Assembly (NCBI GenBank): GCA_035295705.1
Contig: DATGIN010000031.1
Location: 1 to 21,431 of the forward strand
DNA from: Poindextera sp035295705
Lineage (GTDB): Bacteria > Pseudomonadota > Alphaproteobacteria > Caulobacterales > Caulobacteraceae
Length of the DNA: 21,431 nucleotides
Direction: 5' to 3'
Shown: in pieces, positions 13,459-21,038 of the stretch
Position numbering within the stretch: the stretch's first letter is position 1
Layout of the letters: every line of letters begins with the position of its first letter
Made by a program: the position numbers and the translations under genes
The notes under the pieces: generated by a model
Database searches by the model: none
What the model saw: only the letters and a program-made list of their open reading frames with translations
Told to the model about the DNA's origin: nothing

Positions 13459-13848
13459 TCAGACGCGCCGCCGCTTGGGGGGCCTGCAGCCGTTGTGCGG
13501 GATCGGCGTAACGTCGCGGATGGTCGTGATCGTCATGCCGACCGCCTGCAACGCCCTGAGCGCCGACTCCCGGCCGGAGCCCGGGCCGGAGATGTTCACC
13601 TCCAGCGTCTTCACCCCGTGTTCGGTGGCCTTCCGCCCGGCGTCTTCGGCAGCCATCTGCGCCGCGTAGGGGGTCGATTTGCGCGACCCCTTGAACCCCA
13701 TCATCCCGGCCGATGACCAGGAGATGGTGTTCCCCTGCGCATCGGTGATCGTGATCATGGTGTTGTTGAACGAGGCGTTCACGTGCGCCACGCCCGAGGT
13801 GATGTTCTTGCGCTCGCGCCTTTTGACGCGCGCCGGTTCCCTGGCCAT
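13459..13848 (-). CDS. rpsK: 30S ribosomal protein S11
   Basis: This is a 129-residue platform protein of the small subunit. Typical segments are visible: NITSGVAHVNASFNNTMITI, then SWSSAGMMGFKGSRKSTPYAAQ, and the C-terminal DVTPIPHNGCRPPKRRRV, which is nearly invariant among bacteria. The ATG follows the rpsM stop by 9 nt. S11 and S13 are cotranscribed with rpoA and L17 as in most bacteria. Confidence 0.99.
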   Translation of the reverse strand: MAREPARVKRRERKNITSGVAHVNASFNNTMITITDAQGNTISWSSAGMMGFKGSRKSTPYAAQMAAEDAGRKATEHGVKTLEVNISGPGSGRESALRALQAVGMTITTIRDVTPIPHNGCRPPKRRRV

Positions 13849-13857
13849 CGATCAGCC

Positions 13858-14226
13858 TTACTTCTTCTTGCCCGCGATGGGTTTGGCGGGCCCCTTGCGG
13901 GTGCGGGCGTTGGTGTGGGTGCGCTGGCCGCGCACCGGCAGGCCCCGGCGATGGCGAAGCCCGCGATAACAGGCGAGGTCCATCAGGCGCTTGATGTTCA
14001 CGGCCGTCTCGCGCCGCAGGTCGCCCTCGACGGTGTAGTCGCGGTCGATCGCCTCGCGGATCTGCATGACCTCCTGGTCGGTCAGCTGGTTGACCCGGCG
14101 CGAGTCCTCGATGCCGACCTTGCGGACGATTTCGTTCGCCTTGGTCTTGCCGATGCCGTGGATGTACTGCAGCGCGACCACGACGCGCTTGTTCGTCGGA
14201 ATGTTGACGCCGGCGATGCGGGCCAC
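13858..14226 (-). CDS. rpsM: 30S ribosomal protein S13
   Basis: This 122-residue protein opens MARIAGVNIPTNKRVVVAL, with the helix-two-turns-helix (YIHGIGKTKANEIVRKVGI) and the basic tail RGQRTHTNARTRKGPAKPI that reaches toward the P-site tRNA. S13 sits in the head of the 30S subunit and contacts L5 across the interface. The start is GTG with GGAGG 6 nt upstream. It is the first gene after a strong promoter at 14338-14365, giving a leader of roughly 105 nt. Confidence 0.99.
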   Translation of the reverse strand: MARIAGVNIPTNKRVVVALQYIHGIGKTKANEIVRKVGIEDSRRVNQLTDQEVMQIREAIDRDYTVEGDLRRETAVNIKRLMDLACYRGLRHRRGLPVRGQRTHTNARTRKGPAKPIAGKKK

Positions 14227-14337
14227 GCGGGACCTCCAAAAGACGCCATGACGGAAAGCGCGAAGGACGCACCCGGACCCGCCGGCTTCGGGCGGGCGAC
14301 CCTGAAACGTCTTTCGCGCTCTTTCGCGGAGGCGCTT

Positions 14338-14365
14338 GTTATAGGGATCGTTTGACGAACGTCAA
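14338..14365 (-). promoter_or_regulatory. Sigma70-type promoter for rpsM-rpsK-rpoA-rplQ
   Basis: On the minus strand TTGACG (plus 14360-14365) is followed after 16 bp by TATAAC (plus 14338-14343), the best promoter match noticed in the window. Transcription should begin near 14331. The -35 is one arm of the inverted repeat TTGACG-AA-CGTCAA (14352-14365), a possible operator. The leader holds CCCGCC/GGCGGG arms able to form a hairpin and two CTTTCGCG copies (14311 and 14321) spaced one helical turn apart. Confidence 0.7.
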
Positions 14366-14383
14366 TGGCGGCGCGGACTTGGC

Positions 14384-14956
14384 TCAAACCTTTGTGGCGT
14401 CGAGGACGGCGTCTATCTCTCGCGCCACCTCTTCGATCGAGCCCATGCCGTCCAGCTCGACGAGCTTTCCCTGCGCCAGGTAGTGCGGCAAGAGCGGCGC
14501 GGTCTGGGCGTTGTAGGCGGCCAGGCGGACCTTGAAGGACTCCGGATTGTCGTCGCTGCGGCCCTCGTCGGCGAAGCGCTTGGCGATGCGGGCGATCAGC
14601 GCCTCGTCGTCGACGACCAGGCGCAGCACCAGGTGGATGCGGGTGCCCTTGGCGCGCAGCAGCTCGTCCAGCGCCTCGGCTTGCGGAACGGTGCGTGGAA
14701 AGCCGTCGAAGATCGCTCCGCCGGCCGCTTCGGCGGCCGGCAACGCCTCCTCGATCAGCGCGATGACGATGTCGTCGGAGACGAGCTCGCCGCGGTCCAT
14801 GATCCCCTTCACGCGCTTGCCGAGCGGCGAGCCGGAGGCGATCGCGGCGCGCAGCATGTCTCCGGTCGAGAACTGCACCATCCGGCGCGTCTCGACCAGC
14901 CGCCTGGCCTGCGTGCCCTTGCCCGCCGCCGGCGGGCCGAACAGGATCAGATTCAT
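14384..14956 (-). CDS. adk: Adenylate kinase (short-lid form)
   Basis: This 190-residue enzyme converts ATP and AMP to two ADP in the cytosol. The P-loop GPPAAGKGTQ lies at about residues 7-16. The AMP-binding segment includes STGDMLRAAI and DGFPRTVPQAEAL. The LID region is very short and lacks the zinc cysteines of the long form, as usual in alphaproteobacteria. I start at the ATG at 14956, 3 nt inside a TTG-initiated frame, because GGGGGG precedes it. It lies 30 nt after secY in the usual place, linking ribosome production to nucleotide supply by co-expression. Confidence 0.98.
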   Translation of the reverse strand: MNLILFGPPAAGKGTQARRLVETRRMVQFSTGDMLRAAIASGSPLGKRVKGIMDRGELVSDDIVIALIEEALPAAEAAGGAIFDGFPRTVPQAEALDELLRAKGTRIHLVLRLVVDDEALIARIAKRFADEGRSDDNPESFKVRLAAYNAQTAPLLPHYLAQGKLVELDGMGSIEEVAREIDAVLDATKV

Positions 14957-14986
14957 CAACCCCCCTACGGGATATCGGGCCGCGTT

Positions 14987-16348
14987 CTAGCGCCTGGCGC
15001 CGCGCAGCCTCGATTTACGGATCAGTCCCTCGTACTGGTGGGCCAAGAGGTGCGACTGGATCTGGTTCACCGTGTCCATGGTCACCGTCACCACGATCAG
15101 CACCGAGGTGCCGCTGAAATACGTCGTCGCGCTGGCGATCGTCGGCGAAGAGGCGATGACGAACTCGGGCAACAGGCACACGGCCGTGATGTAGGCGGCG
15201 CCGATCACCGTCAGGCGGGTAAGCACGTTGTCGATGTACTCGGCCGTCCGCTTGCCCGGCCGGATTCCAGGCAGATTCCCCCCGTACTTCCTGAGGTTCT
15301 CCGCCGTCTCGTCCGGATTGAACACGATCGAGGTGTAGAAGAACGAGAAGCCGACGATCAGGAGCCCATAGAGGATCATGAACGTGGGCTGGCCGTGCTG
15401 CAGCTGGCTCTGGATCAGCGTAACGACGCCCTGCACCTGGTAGGGGAATTTCGTCACCGGAATGAAGTTCAGCACCGACACCGGCATCAGCAGCAGGCTA
15501 GACGCGAAGATCGGTGGAATGACGCCGGCCGTGTTGATCTTCAGCGGCAGATAGGTCGAGTCGCCGCCGAACATGCGGTTGCCCATCTGGCGCTTGGGAT
15601 AAAGGATCAAGAGGCGCCGCTGCGACCGCTCCATGAAGACCACGAAGACGATCACGGCGATCACCGCGGCGGCGATGACGAGCAGGATGAACCCCGACAG
15701 GTTGCCGGCCTGCGCCGACTGCAGCAGCTGACCCGTCGCGGGAACGACGCGCGCGACGATGCCGGCCATGATGATCAGCGAGATCCCGTTGCCGACTCCA
15801 CGGGCGGTGATCTGCTCGCCCAGCCACATCAGGAACATCGTGCCCGTTGTGAGCGTGGTGACGGTGGTCAGCACGAAGAAGATGCCGGGCGTGTCGACGA
15901 CGCCCTGGCTGTTGGAGAGCCCGACCGCGATGCCGAACGACTGGAAGACGGCAAGCAGCACCGTGAGGTAGCGGGTGTACTGGTTGAGCTGCTTGCGACC
16001 CGCCTCGCCGCCCTCTTTGCGAAGCTTCTCCCAGGGCGGATAGACCGTCCCCATCAGCTGCACGATGATCGAGGCGGAGATGTAGGGCATCACGTTCAGC
16101 GAGAAGATCGCCATGCGGGCGACCGCGCCGCCGGAGAACATGTCGAACATGCCCAAAAGGCCCTTCGACTGTCCCTCGAACGCCTTGGTGAACGCCTGCA
16201 GGTTCACGCCCGGAATCGCGATGTAGGTGCCGAGGCGGTAGACGATCAGCGCGACGAGCGTGAACCACAGCCGCTTGTGCAGCTCGGTCGCCTTCTGGAA
16301 GGCCTCGACGTTGATATTGGCGGCGAGCTGTTCGGCGGCGGAGGCCAT
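14987..16348 (-). CDS. secY: Sec translocase channel subunit SecY
   Basis: This 453-residue inner-membrane protein has ten expected transmembrane helices. Recognisable parts are the N-terminal RLGTYIAIPGVN, the plug and helix-2 area FSGGAVARMAIFSLNVMPYISASIIVQLM, the cytoplasmic loop with GNGISLIIMAGI, and FYTSIVFNPDETAENLRKYGGNLPGIRPG near the C-terminus. It forms the protein-conducting pore with SecE and SecG and engages SecA and the ribosome. AAGGGAC precedes the ATG. It follows rplO by 75 nt, the longest gap in the spc part of the cluster. Confidence 0.99.
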   Translation of the reverse strand: MASAAEQLAANINVEAFQKATELHKRLWFTLVALIVYRLGTYIAIPGVNLQAFTKAFEGQSKGLLGMFDMFSGGAVARMAIFSLNVMPYISASIIVQLMGTVYPPWEKLRKEGGEAGRKQLNQYTRYLTVLLAVFQSFGIAVGLSNSQGVVDTPGIFFVLTTVTTLTTGTMFLMWLGEQITARGVGNGISLIIMAGIVARVVPATGQLLQSAQAGNLSGFILLVIAAAVIAVIVFVVFMERSQRRLLILYPKRQMGNRMFGGDSTYLPLKINTAGVIPPIFASSLLLMPVSVLNFIPVTKFPYQVQGVVTLIQSQLQHGQPTFMILYGLLIVGFSFFYTSIVFNPDETAENLRKYGGNLPGIRPGKRTAEYIDNVLTRLTVIGAAYITAVCLLPEFVIASSPTIASATTYFSGTSVLIVVTVTMDTVNQIQSHLLAHQYEGLIRKSRLRGARR

Positions 16349-16405
16349 GGCGTCCCTTAGGCGAAACCCGAGTCAGACATAGGCGAGGCCGGTCGCAATG
16401 GCGAG

Positions 16406-16425
16406 GCGTCGATTGGACGCTTTTT
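16406..16425 (+). terminator. Plus-strand terminator-like hairpin antisense to the rplO-secY junction
   Basis: GCGTC (16406-16410) and GACGC (16416-16420) form a 5-bp stem with a GATTG loop, followed by TTTTT on the plus strand. Nothing annotated is transcribed in that direction here, so it could stop antisense RNA; on the sense strand it gives a small hairpin right after the rplO stop without a U-run. The stem is short and may be chance. Confidence 0.3.
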
Positions 16426-16912
16426 AGGCTTCGGCCGCCACTTCTCTGGGCTTGCGCGTCTCGGTGACCGCGCCCCCGGCCTTCTCCACCGCCGCCTTGG
16501 CCGAGGCGGTGGCCGAGTGCACGGTGAGCGTGAGCTTCGCCTTGAGCTCGCCGGCGCCCAGCAGACGCACGCCGTCGCGGACGCGGCGGATCACACCGGC
16601 CGCCTTCAGCGCGTCGGCGTCGACCGGTTTCTTGGCGTCCAGCTTGCCCGCGTCGATCGCGTCGCTGATCCGCCAGAGGTTCACTTCGACCAGCCGTTCG
16701 GGGAACGGGCGGCGAAAGCCGCGCTTGGGCATGCGCATGTGCAGCGGCATCTGGCCGCCCTCGAACCCAGCCAGCGCCACGCCGGTGCGCGACTTCTGTC
16801 CCTTGACCCCGCGGCCGGCGGTCTTGCCCTTGCCGGAGCCCGGCCCGCGCCCGACCCGGGTCCGCGCGGCGCGCGCCCCCTTGTTGTCGCGGATCTCGTT
16901 GAGCTTGGTCAT
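16424..16912 (-). CDS. rplO: 50S ribosomal protein L15
   Basis: This 162-residue protein has the glycine-rich start typical of L15 (MTKLNEIRDNKGARAARTRV, then GRGPGSGKGKTAGRGVKGQKSR), followed by FEGGQMPLHMRMPKRGF. The Gly/Lys/Arg extension threads into 23S rRNA. An Ala/Glu/Lys tail (TETRKPREVAAEA) is longer than in E. coli, where L15 is about 144 residues. The ATG follows the rpmD stop by 3 nt. Confidence 0.99.
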   Translation of the reverse strand: MTKLNEIRDNKGARAARTRVGRGPGSGKGKTAGRGVKGQKSRTGVALAGFEGGQMPLHMRMPKRGFRRPFPERLVEVNLWRISDAIDAGKLDAKKPVDADALKAAGVIRRVRDGVRLLGAGELKAKLTLTVHSATASAKAAVEKAGGAVTETRKPREVAAEA

Positions 16913-16915
16913 CGC

Positions 16916-17101
16916 CTAGCCTTCCTCGACTTCGACCATGTGCGCGACCTTGGCGATCATGCCGCGCACCTGCGGCGTATCAGCGAGCTCGGCGGTGCGC
17001 CCGATGCGGTTCAGGCCAAGGCCGACCAGCGTGGCGCGCTGGTCGCTCTTGCGCCGGATCGGGCTGGCGGTCTGGCGGACCTTGATGGTCTTTCCTGCCA
17101 T
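16916..17101 (-). CDS. rpmD: 50S ribosomal protein L30
   Basis: This 61-residue protein has the normal bacterial size. It opens MAGKTIKVRQTASPIRRKSD and contains the conserved LVGLGLNRIGRTAELADTP followed by a helix (VRGMIAKVAHMV). It binds 23S rRNA in the 50S subunit. It starts 11 nt after rpsE and ends 3 nt before rplO, as in the standard spc order. Confidence 0.98.
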   Translation of the reverse strand: MAGKTIKVRQTASPIRRKSDQRATLVGLGLNRIGRTAELADTPQVRGMIAKVAHMVEVEEG

Positions 17102-17112
17102 CTGACGCTTCC

Positions 17113-17691
17113 TTAAGCCTCCGCCTCGGCCGCTTCGCCGCGGCGGATATCGGAGACGCGCTTGCCGCGCTTGGCCGCGACCTGCCGCGGCGAGGCCTGA
17201 TGCTTGAGCGCGTCGAAGGTTGCGCGGACCATGTTGTACGGGTTCGACGAGCCGATGGATTTGGCGACCACGTCCTGCACGCCCAGGGTCTCGAGCACGG
17301 CCCGCATCGGGCCGCCGGCGATGACGCCCGTGCCGGCCGGGGCGGCCCGCAGCATGACCTGGCCGGCGCCGTGCCGTCCCTCGCCGTCGTGATGCAGCGT
17401 GCGGCTCTCGCGCAGCGGCACGCGGACCATCGACTTCTTGGCCTCTTCGGTGGCCTTGCGGATGGCTTCCGGCACCTCACGCGCCTTGCCGTGGCCATAG
17501 CCCACGCGGCCCTTCTGGTCGCCGACCACCATCAGCGCGGCGAACGAAAAGCGGCGCCCGCCCTGCACGGTCGCCGCGACGCGGTTGATGTGCACCAGCT
17601 TCTCGACGATCTCGGAGTCGCCGCGTTCCTCGCTCTGAGGGCCGCCGCGCCGGTCCCTGCGATCGCCGCGCTGTTGTTCGCCTCGGGCCAT
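17113..17691 (-). CDS. rpsE: 30S ribosomal protein S5
   Basis: This 192-residue protein has a basic, low-complexity N-terminal extension (GEQQRGDRRDRRGG) common in alphaproteobacteria. The double-stranded RNA-binding domain follows, with VVGDQKGRVGYGHGKA and EVPEAIRKATEEAK, then the C-terminal domain with GTGVIAGGPMRAVLETLGV and GSSNPYNMVRATFDAL. S5 affects decoding accuracy and is the site of spectinomycin-resistance changes in the loop near VNRVAATVQGG-type sequence (here INRVAATVQGGRR). The ATG is 17 nt after rplR. Confidence 0.99.
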   Translation of the reverse strand: MARGEQQRGDRRDRRGGPQSEERGDSEIVEKLVHINRVAATVQGGRRFSFAALMVVGDQKGRVGYGHGKAREVPEAIRKATEEAKKSMVRVPLRESRTLHHDGEGRHGAGQVMLRAAPAGTGVIAGGPMRAVLETLGVQDVVAKSIGSSNPYNMVRATFDALKHQASPRQVAAKRGKRVSDIRRGEAAEAEA

Positions 17692-17708
17692 GCTTCGCCG
17701 TCGCTTCC

Positions 17709-18068
17709 TTAAAAGTTCAGCCCGGCTTCGCGCGCGGCGTCCGCCAGCGCTTTGACCCGGCCGTGATAGAGATAGCCGCCGCGATCGAACACGACGTCCG
17801 TGACGCCCTTGCCGAGCGCCCGCTCGGCGATGAGCTTGCCCACCCTGGCGGCGGCATCCTTGTCGGCGCCCTTCGGCCGCTCGCGCCCGCCCTCGAGCGA
17901 GGAGGCATGCGCCAGCGTCGTGCCGGCGCCGTCGTCGATGACCTGGGCGTAGATGTTCTTGGCCGAGCGGAAGACCGACAGCCGCGGACGCCCGCCGGCC
18001 AGGGACTTCAGCCGGGAACGGGTGCGGCGCGTGCGCCGCTCGGTTGGGGTGAGGTGCTTGACGGACAT
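17709..18068 (-). CDS. rplR: 50S ribosomal protein L18
   Basis: This 119-residue 5S rRNA-binding protein has a basic N-terminus (PTERRTRRTRSRLKS), then the conserved RPRLSVFRSAKNIYAQVIDD, and the closing VVFDRGGYLYHGRVKALADAAREAGL. Together with L5 it loads 5S rRNA onto the central protuberance. It starts 10 nt after rplF and ends 17 nt before rpsE. Confidence 0.99.
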   Translation of the reverse strand: MSVKHLTPTERRTRRTRSRLKSLAGGRPRLSVFRSAKNIYAQVIDDGAGTTLAHASSLEGGRERPKGADKDAAARVGKLIAERALGKGVTDVVFDRGGYLYHGRVKALADAAREAGLNF

Positions 18069-18078
18069 CGCTTGCGAC

Positions 18079-18612
18079 TTACTTCTTCTTGCCTTCCTTG
18101 CGGCGCACGAGCTCGCCGGCGTAGCGGACGCCCTTGCCTTTGTAGGGCTCCGGCGGGCGCATGCGGCGGATGCGGGCGGCGGTCTCGCCGACCAGCTGCT
18201 TGTCGATGCCGCTGACGCGGATCTCGGTCTGCCGCGGCGTCGCGAACGCGATGCCGGACGGCGGCGGCACGTCGACCTCGTGCGAGTAGCCGAGCTGCAT
18301 CGACAGCGTCTGGCCCTTCATCTGCGCGCGGTAGCCCACGCCGATCAGCTCCAGCGTGGTCTCGTAGCCCTGGGTCACGCCGTGGACCATGTTGGCGACC
18401 AGGCTGCGCGAGAGGCCCCACATCGCCCGCGCGCGCTGGCTTTCGTCGCGTGGCGTGAAGGTGAGCGCGCCGTCCTTGTGCTCGACCCCAACCTCGTCGG
18501 TGACGGTCCAGGCCAGCTCGCCCTTGGGGCCCTTGACCGTGACGGTCTGCCCGTCGAGCGCAACCGTGACGCCGGTTGGGATCGCGATAGGTTTCTTGCC
18601 GATGCGGGACAT
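18079..18612 (-). CDS. rplF: 50S ribosomal protein L6
   Basis: This 177-residue protein has two repeated alpha/beta domains. The N-terminus MSRIGKKPIAIPTGVTV and the C-terminal signature RRMRPPEPYKGKGVRYAGE are the standard L6 marks. The C-terminal basic tail RRKEGKKK is typical. L6 lies near the sarcin-ricin loop and is needed for late 50S assembly. The gap to rpsH is 5 nt. Confidence 0.99.
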   Translation of the reverse strand: MSRIGKKPIAIPTGVTVALDGQTVTVKGPKGELAWTVTDEVGVEHKDGALTFTPRDESQRARAMWGLSRSLVANMVHGVTQGYETTLELIGVGYRAQMKGQTLSMQLGYSHEVDVPPPSGIAFATPRQTEIRVSGIDKQLVGETAARIRRMRPPEPYKGKGVRYAGELVRRKEGKKK

Positions 18613-18617
18613 GGGGA

Positions 18618-19016
18618 TCAGTACACGCGACAGAGGACCTCGCCGCCGACGTTGGCGTCGCGGGCGGCGTTGTCCGACATGACGCCCTTGGGCGTCGAAA
18701 GGATCGAGATGCCGAGGCCGTTCTTCACCGGCTTGAGGTCGCGGATCGAGGAGTACACGCGCCGGCCGGGCTTCGACACGCGCGCAATGTCAGCGATGAC
18801 CGGCTCGCCGTCGAAATACTTCAGCTCGATCTCGAAGGCGGGGAACTCGCCAGCCTTCTCGACCAGCGTGTAGCCGCGGATGTAGCCCTCGTCCTGCAGC
18901 ACCCTCAGCACGCTTTCGCGCAGCTTCGAGGCGGGCGTCATCACCTTGGACCGCTTGCGCATGCCGGCGTTGCGGATGCGGGTGATCATGTCGCCGATCG
19001 GGTCGTTCACAGCCAT
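18618..19016 (-). CDS. rpsH: 30S ribosomal protein S8
   Basis: This 132-residue protein opens NDPIGDMITRIRNAG and ends with the S8 signature LGISILSTPKGVMSD followed by GGEVLCRVY. It binds the central domain of 16S rRNA early in assembly. In E. coli S8 also represses the spc operon by binding mRNA near the L5 start; whether that happens here cannot be read from the sequence. A GGGGGG run just after the rpsN stop serves as ribosome-binding site. Confidence 0.99.
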   Translation of the reverse strand: MAVNDPIGDMITRIRNAGMRKRSKVMTPASKLRESVLRVLQDEGYIRGYTLVEKAGEFPAFEIELKYFDGEPVIADIARVSKPGRRVYSSIRDLKPVKNGLGISILSTPKGVMSDNAARDANVGGEVLCRVY

Positions 19017-19029
19017 TGCAGCAACCCCC

Positions 19030-19335
19030 CTACCAGCTCGACTTGACCAGGCCCGGGATCAGCCCGGCCGAGCCCATCTCGCGCAGCGCGATACGGCTCA
19101 TCTTCAGCTTGCGGTAGTAGGCGCGCGGACGGCCGGTGACGGCGCAGCGGTTGCGGATGCGCGTGGCCGACGAGTTGCGCGGCAGCTCGGCCAGCTTGAG
19201 CCGGGCGGCGAAGCGTTCCTCGAGGGGCAGATTCTGGTCGTTGGCGATCGCCTTCAGCGCGTCGCGCTTGCCCTTCATCTGCCTGACCAGGCGCTTGACC
19301 ATTTCGTTGCGGTTGATGGTGCTCTTCTTGGCCAT
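19030..19335 (-). CDS. rpsN: 30S ribosomal protein S14 (long, zinc-free form)
   Basis: This 101-residue protein is the same length as E. coli S14. It has the C-terminal block NRCAVTGRPRAYYRKLKMSR and IPGLVKSSW. The paired CxxC motifs of the short zinc-binding form are absent, so this is the C-minus type that needs no zinc. I start at the ATG at 19335 (MAKKSTINRNEM); upstream in-frame starts overlap rplE and add unrelated residues. The gap to rplE is 4 nt. Confidence 0.98.
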   Translation of the reverse strand: MAKKSTINRNEMVKRLVRQMKGKRDALKAIANDQNLPLEERFAARLKLAELPRNSSATRIRNRCAVTGRPRAYYRKLKMSRIALREMGSAGLIPGLVKSSW

Positions 19336-19339
19336 CGGT

Positions 19340-19903
19340 TCAGTTCGCCGTGAACGGAAATTGGAATTCGGTGAGGAGTGCGCGCGCCTCTTCATCGTTG
19401 CGCGCCGTCGTGCAGACCACCACGTCCATGCCCCAGATCTGGTCGATCTCGTCGTAGTTGATCTCGGGGAAGACGATGTGCTCGCGAAGCCCGAGCGCGT
19501 AGTTGCCGCGGCCGTCGAACGAGGTGGCCTTCAATCCGCGGAAGTCCTTCACGCGCGGCAGGGCCACCGTGATCAGACGATCGAGAAACTCGTACATCCG
19601 GTCCTTGCGCAGCGTGACCTTGGCCCCGACGACCATCCCCTCGCGCACCTTGAAGGCGGCGATCGACAGCCTGGCCTTGGTGGGAACCGGCTTCTGGCCG
19701 GTGATCGCAGCCAGGTCCTTCATGGCGGCCTGCGCCTTCTTGGAATCGGCCACGGCCTCGCCGATCCCCATGTTCACCACGATCTTGTCGAGGCGGGGAA
19801 TCTGCATGTCGTTGGAGTAGCCGAACTTGTCCTTCATCGACGCGCGGATGCGGTCGCGATAGTCGGCCTTCAGCCGCGGCTCGTAGGTCTGTTGCTCAGC
19901 CAT
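19340..19903 (-). CDS. rplE: 50S ribosomal protein L5
   Basis: This 187-residue protein has the signature LDKIVVNMGIGEAVADSKK near residues 44-62, then GQKPVPTKARLSIAAFKVREG, and the terminal GMDVVVCTTARNDEEARALL. L5 binds 5S rRNA and the P-site tRNA T-loop. Its ATG overlaps the end of rplX by 8 bp (ATGGCTGA), which supports translational coupling. Confidence 0.99.
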   Translation of the reverse strand: MAEQQTYEPRLKADYRDRIRASMKDKFGYSNDMQIPRLDKIVVNMGIGEAVADSKKAQAAMKDLAAITGQKPVPTKARLSIAAFKVREGMVVGAKVTLRKDRMYEFLDRLITVALPRVKDFRGLKATSFDGRGNYALGLREHIVFPEINYDEIDQIWGMDVVVCTTARNDEEARALLTEFQFPFTAN

Positions 19904-20213
19904 CGATGACCTCGCCGGACTTCTTCGCGTAGCGGACCTTCTTGCCGTCCTCGATGCGGAAGCCGACGCGCGTCGGCCCGCCGCTCTTCGGATCCACCAG
20001 GGCGACGTTGGAGATGTGCAGCGGGGCCTCCTTGTTGCGGATGCCGCCCTGCGGGTCGGTTTGGCTGGGACGGGTGTGGCGCTTGACCATGTTGACGCCG
20101 GAGACGACGAGGCGCCCTTCCTTGGGAAAGACGCGCACGACGGCGCCCTGGCGGCCCTTGTCCTTGCCGGCCAGTACCACGACCCGGTCGTTCTTCTTGA
20201 TCTTGGCTGCCAT
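19896..20213 (-). CDS. rplX: 50S ribosomal protein L24
   Basis: This 105-residue protein has an N-terminal KOW motif (KNDRVVVLAGKDKGRQGAVV) followed by SGVNMVKRHTRPSQ and a second beta domain. L24 starts 50S assembly by binding the 5' part of 23S rRNA. The ATG at 20213 is the conserved MAAKIKKND; the frame extends upstream but that part is a shadow of rplN. It begins 2 nt after the rplN stop. Confidence 0.98.
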   Translation of the reverse strand: MAAKIKKNDRVVVLAGKDKGRQGAVVRVFPKEGRLVVSGVNMVKRHTRPSQTDPQGGIRNKEAPLHISNVALVDPKSGGPTRVGFRIEDGKKVRYAKKSGEVIDG

Positions 20214-20215
20214 TC

Positions 20216-20584
20216 CTAGAGAACCTCGGGCGCCAAAGAGATGATCTTCATATGGTTTTTGGCCCGCAGCTCGCGCGGCACCGGGCCGAAGATCCGCGTG
20301 CCGATCGGCTCGTTCTGGCGGTTCACGATCACGGCGGCGGAGCGGTCGAAGCGGATCACCGAACCGTCCTTGCGCTTGATGCCCTGGGCCGTGCGCACCA
20401 CGATCGCGCGCAGCACGTCGCCCTTCTTCACGCGGCCGCGCGGGATGGCTTCCTTGACCGAAACGACGATCGCATCGCCGACGCCGGCGTAGCGGCGCCC
20501 CGCCCCGCCCAGCACCTTGATGCACTGAACGCGGCGGGCGCCGGAGTTGTCGGCGACCTCGAGGTTGGACTGCATCTGGATCAT
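20216..20584 (-). CDS. rplN: 50S ribosomal protein L14
   Basis: This 122-residue protein is the universal length. It opens MIQMQSNLEVADNSGARRVQ and contains RAIVVRTAQGIKRKDGSVIRFD and EPIGTRIFGPVPRELR. L14 forms part of an intersubunit bridge and is the docking site of the silencing factor RsfS. The ATG at 20584 overlaps the rpsQ TGA as ATGA. Confidence 0.99.
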   Translation of the reverse strand: MIQMQSNLEVADNSGARRVQCIKVLGGAGRRYAGVGDAIVVSVKEAIPRGRVKKGDVLRAIVVRTAQGIKRKDGSVIRFDRSAAVIVNRQNEPIGTRIFGPVPRELRAKNHMKIISLAPEVL

Positions 20585-20826
20585 GACGCGGCCCCTTCCT
20601 TCGGCAGGACTTCCCAGGTCTTGAGCTTCGAGCGCGGCGCGCATTCGACGATGCGGGCGGTCTCGCCGACCTTGTAGGCGTTGGTCTCGTCGTGGGCGTG
20701 GTACTTCTTCGACCGCCGCACCGGCTTCTTCATCACCGCGTGCAACAGCGTGCGGTCGACGCGCACGACCACGGTCTTGTCGCCCTTGTCGGACACGACC
20801 ACACCCTCGAGAATTCGCTTTGGCAT
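20581..20826 (-). CDS. rpsQ: 30S ribosomal protein S17
   Basis: This 81-residue OB-fold protein opens MPKRILEGVVVSDKGDKTVV and carries the conserved VRRSKKYHAHDE and GETARIVECAPRSKLK. It is a primary 16S rRNA binder at the 5' domain. It starts 17 nt after rpmC and overlaps rplN at its stop. Confidence 0.99.
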   Translation of the reverse strand: MPKRILEGVVVSDKGDKTVVVRVDRTLLHAVMKKPVRRSKKYHAHDETNAYKVGETARIVECAPRSKLKTWEVLPKEGAAS

Positions 20827-20843
20827 TCTTCTTCGTCTTGTCC

Positions 20844-21038
20844 TTAAGCGGCGGGCGCCTTGGCGCGGATGACGGTCTTGATCCGCGCGATGTCCTTGCG
20901 GATCTCGCCCACGCGGTGGGTTTTCTCGATCTGACCGGTCGCCGCCTGGAAGCGCAGGTTGAACTGCTCCTTCTTCAGGTTGGCCAGCGCATCGGTCAGC
21001 TGGTCGGCGGTCATGGCGCGGATCTCGTCGATGCGCAT
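20844..21038 (-). CDS. rpmC: 50S ribosomal protein L29
   Basis: This 64-residue helical hairpin protein has the signature KEQFNLRFQAATGQIEKTHR and RKDIARIKTVI. L29 lies beside the exit tunnel, where signal recognition particle and trigger factor dock. The ATG at 21038 shares its first base with the rplP stop (TGATG), a one-base overlap; the longer frame upstream is a shadow of rplP. Confidence 0.98.
   Translation of the reverse strand: MRIDEIRAMTADQLTDALANLKKEQFNLRFQAATGQIEKTHRVGEIRKDIARIKTVIRAKAPAA

Noticed and set aside
14384..16348. Missing rpmJ after secY as an anomaly
   Set aside because: In alphaproteobacteria adk normally follows secY and rpmJ lies elsewhere, so this is the expected order.
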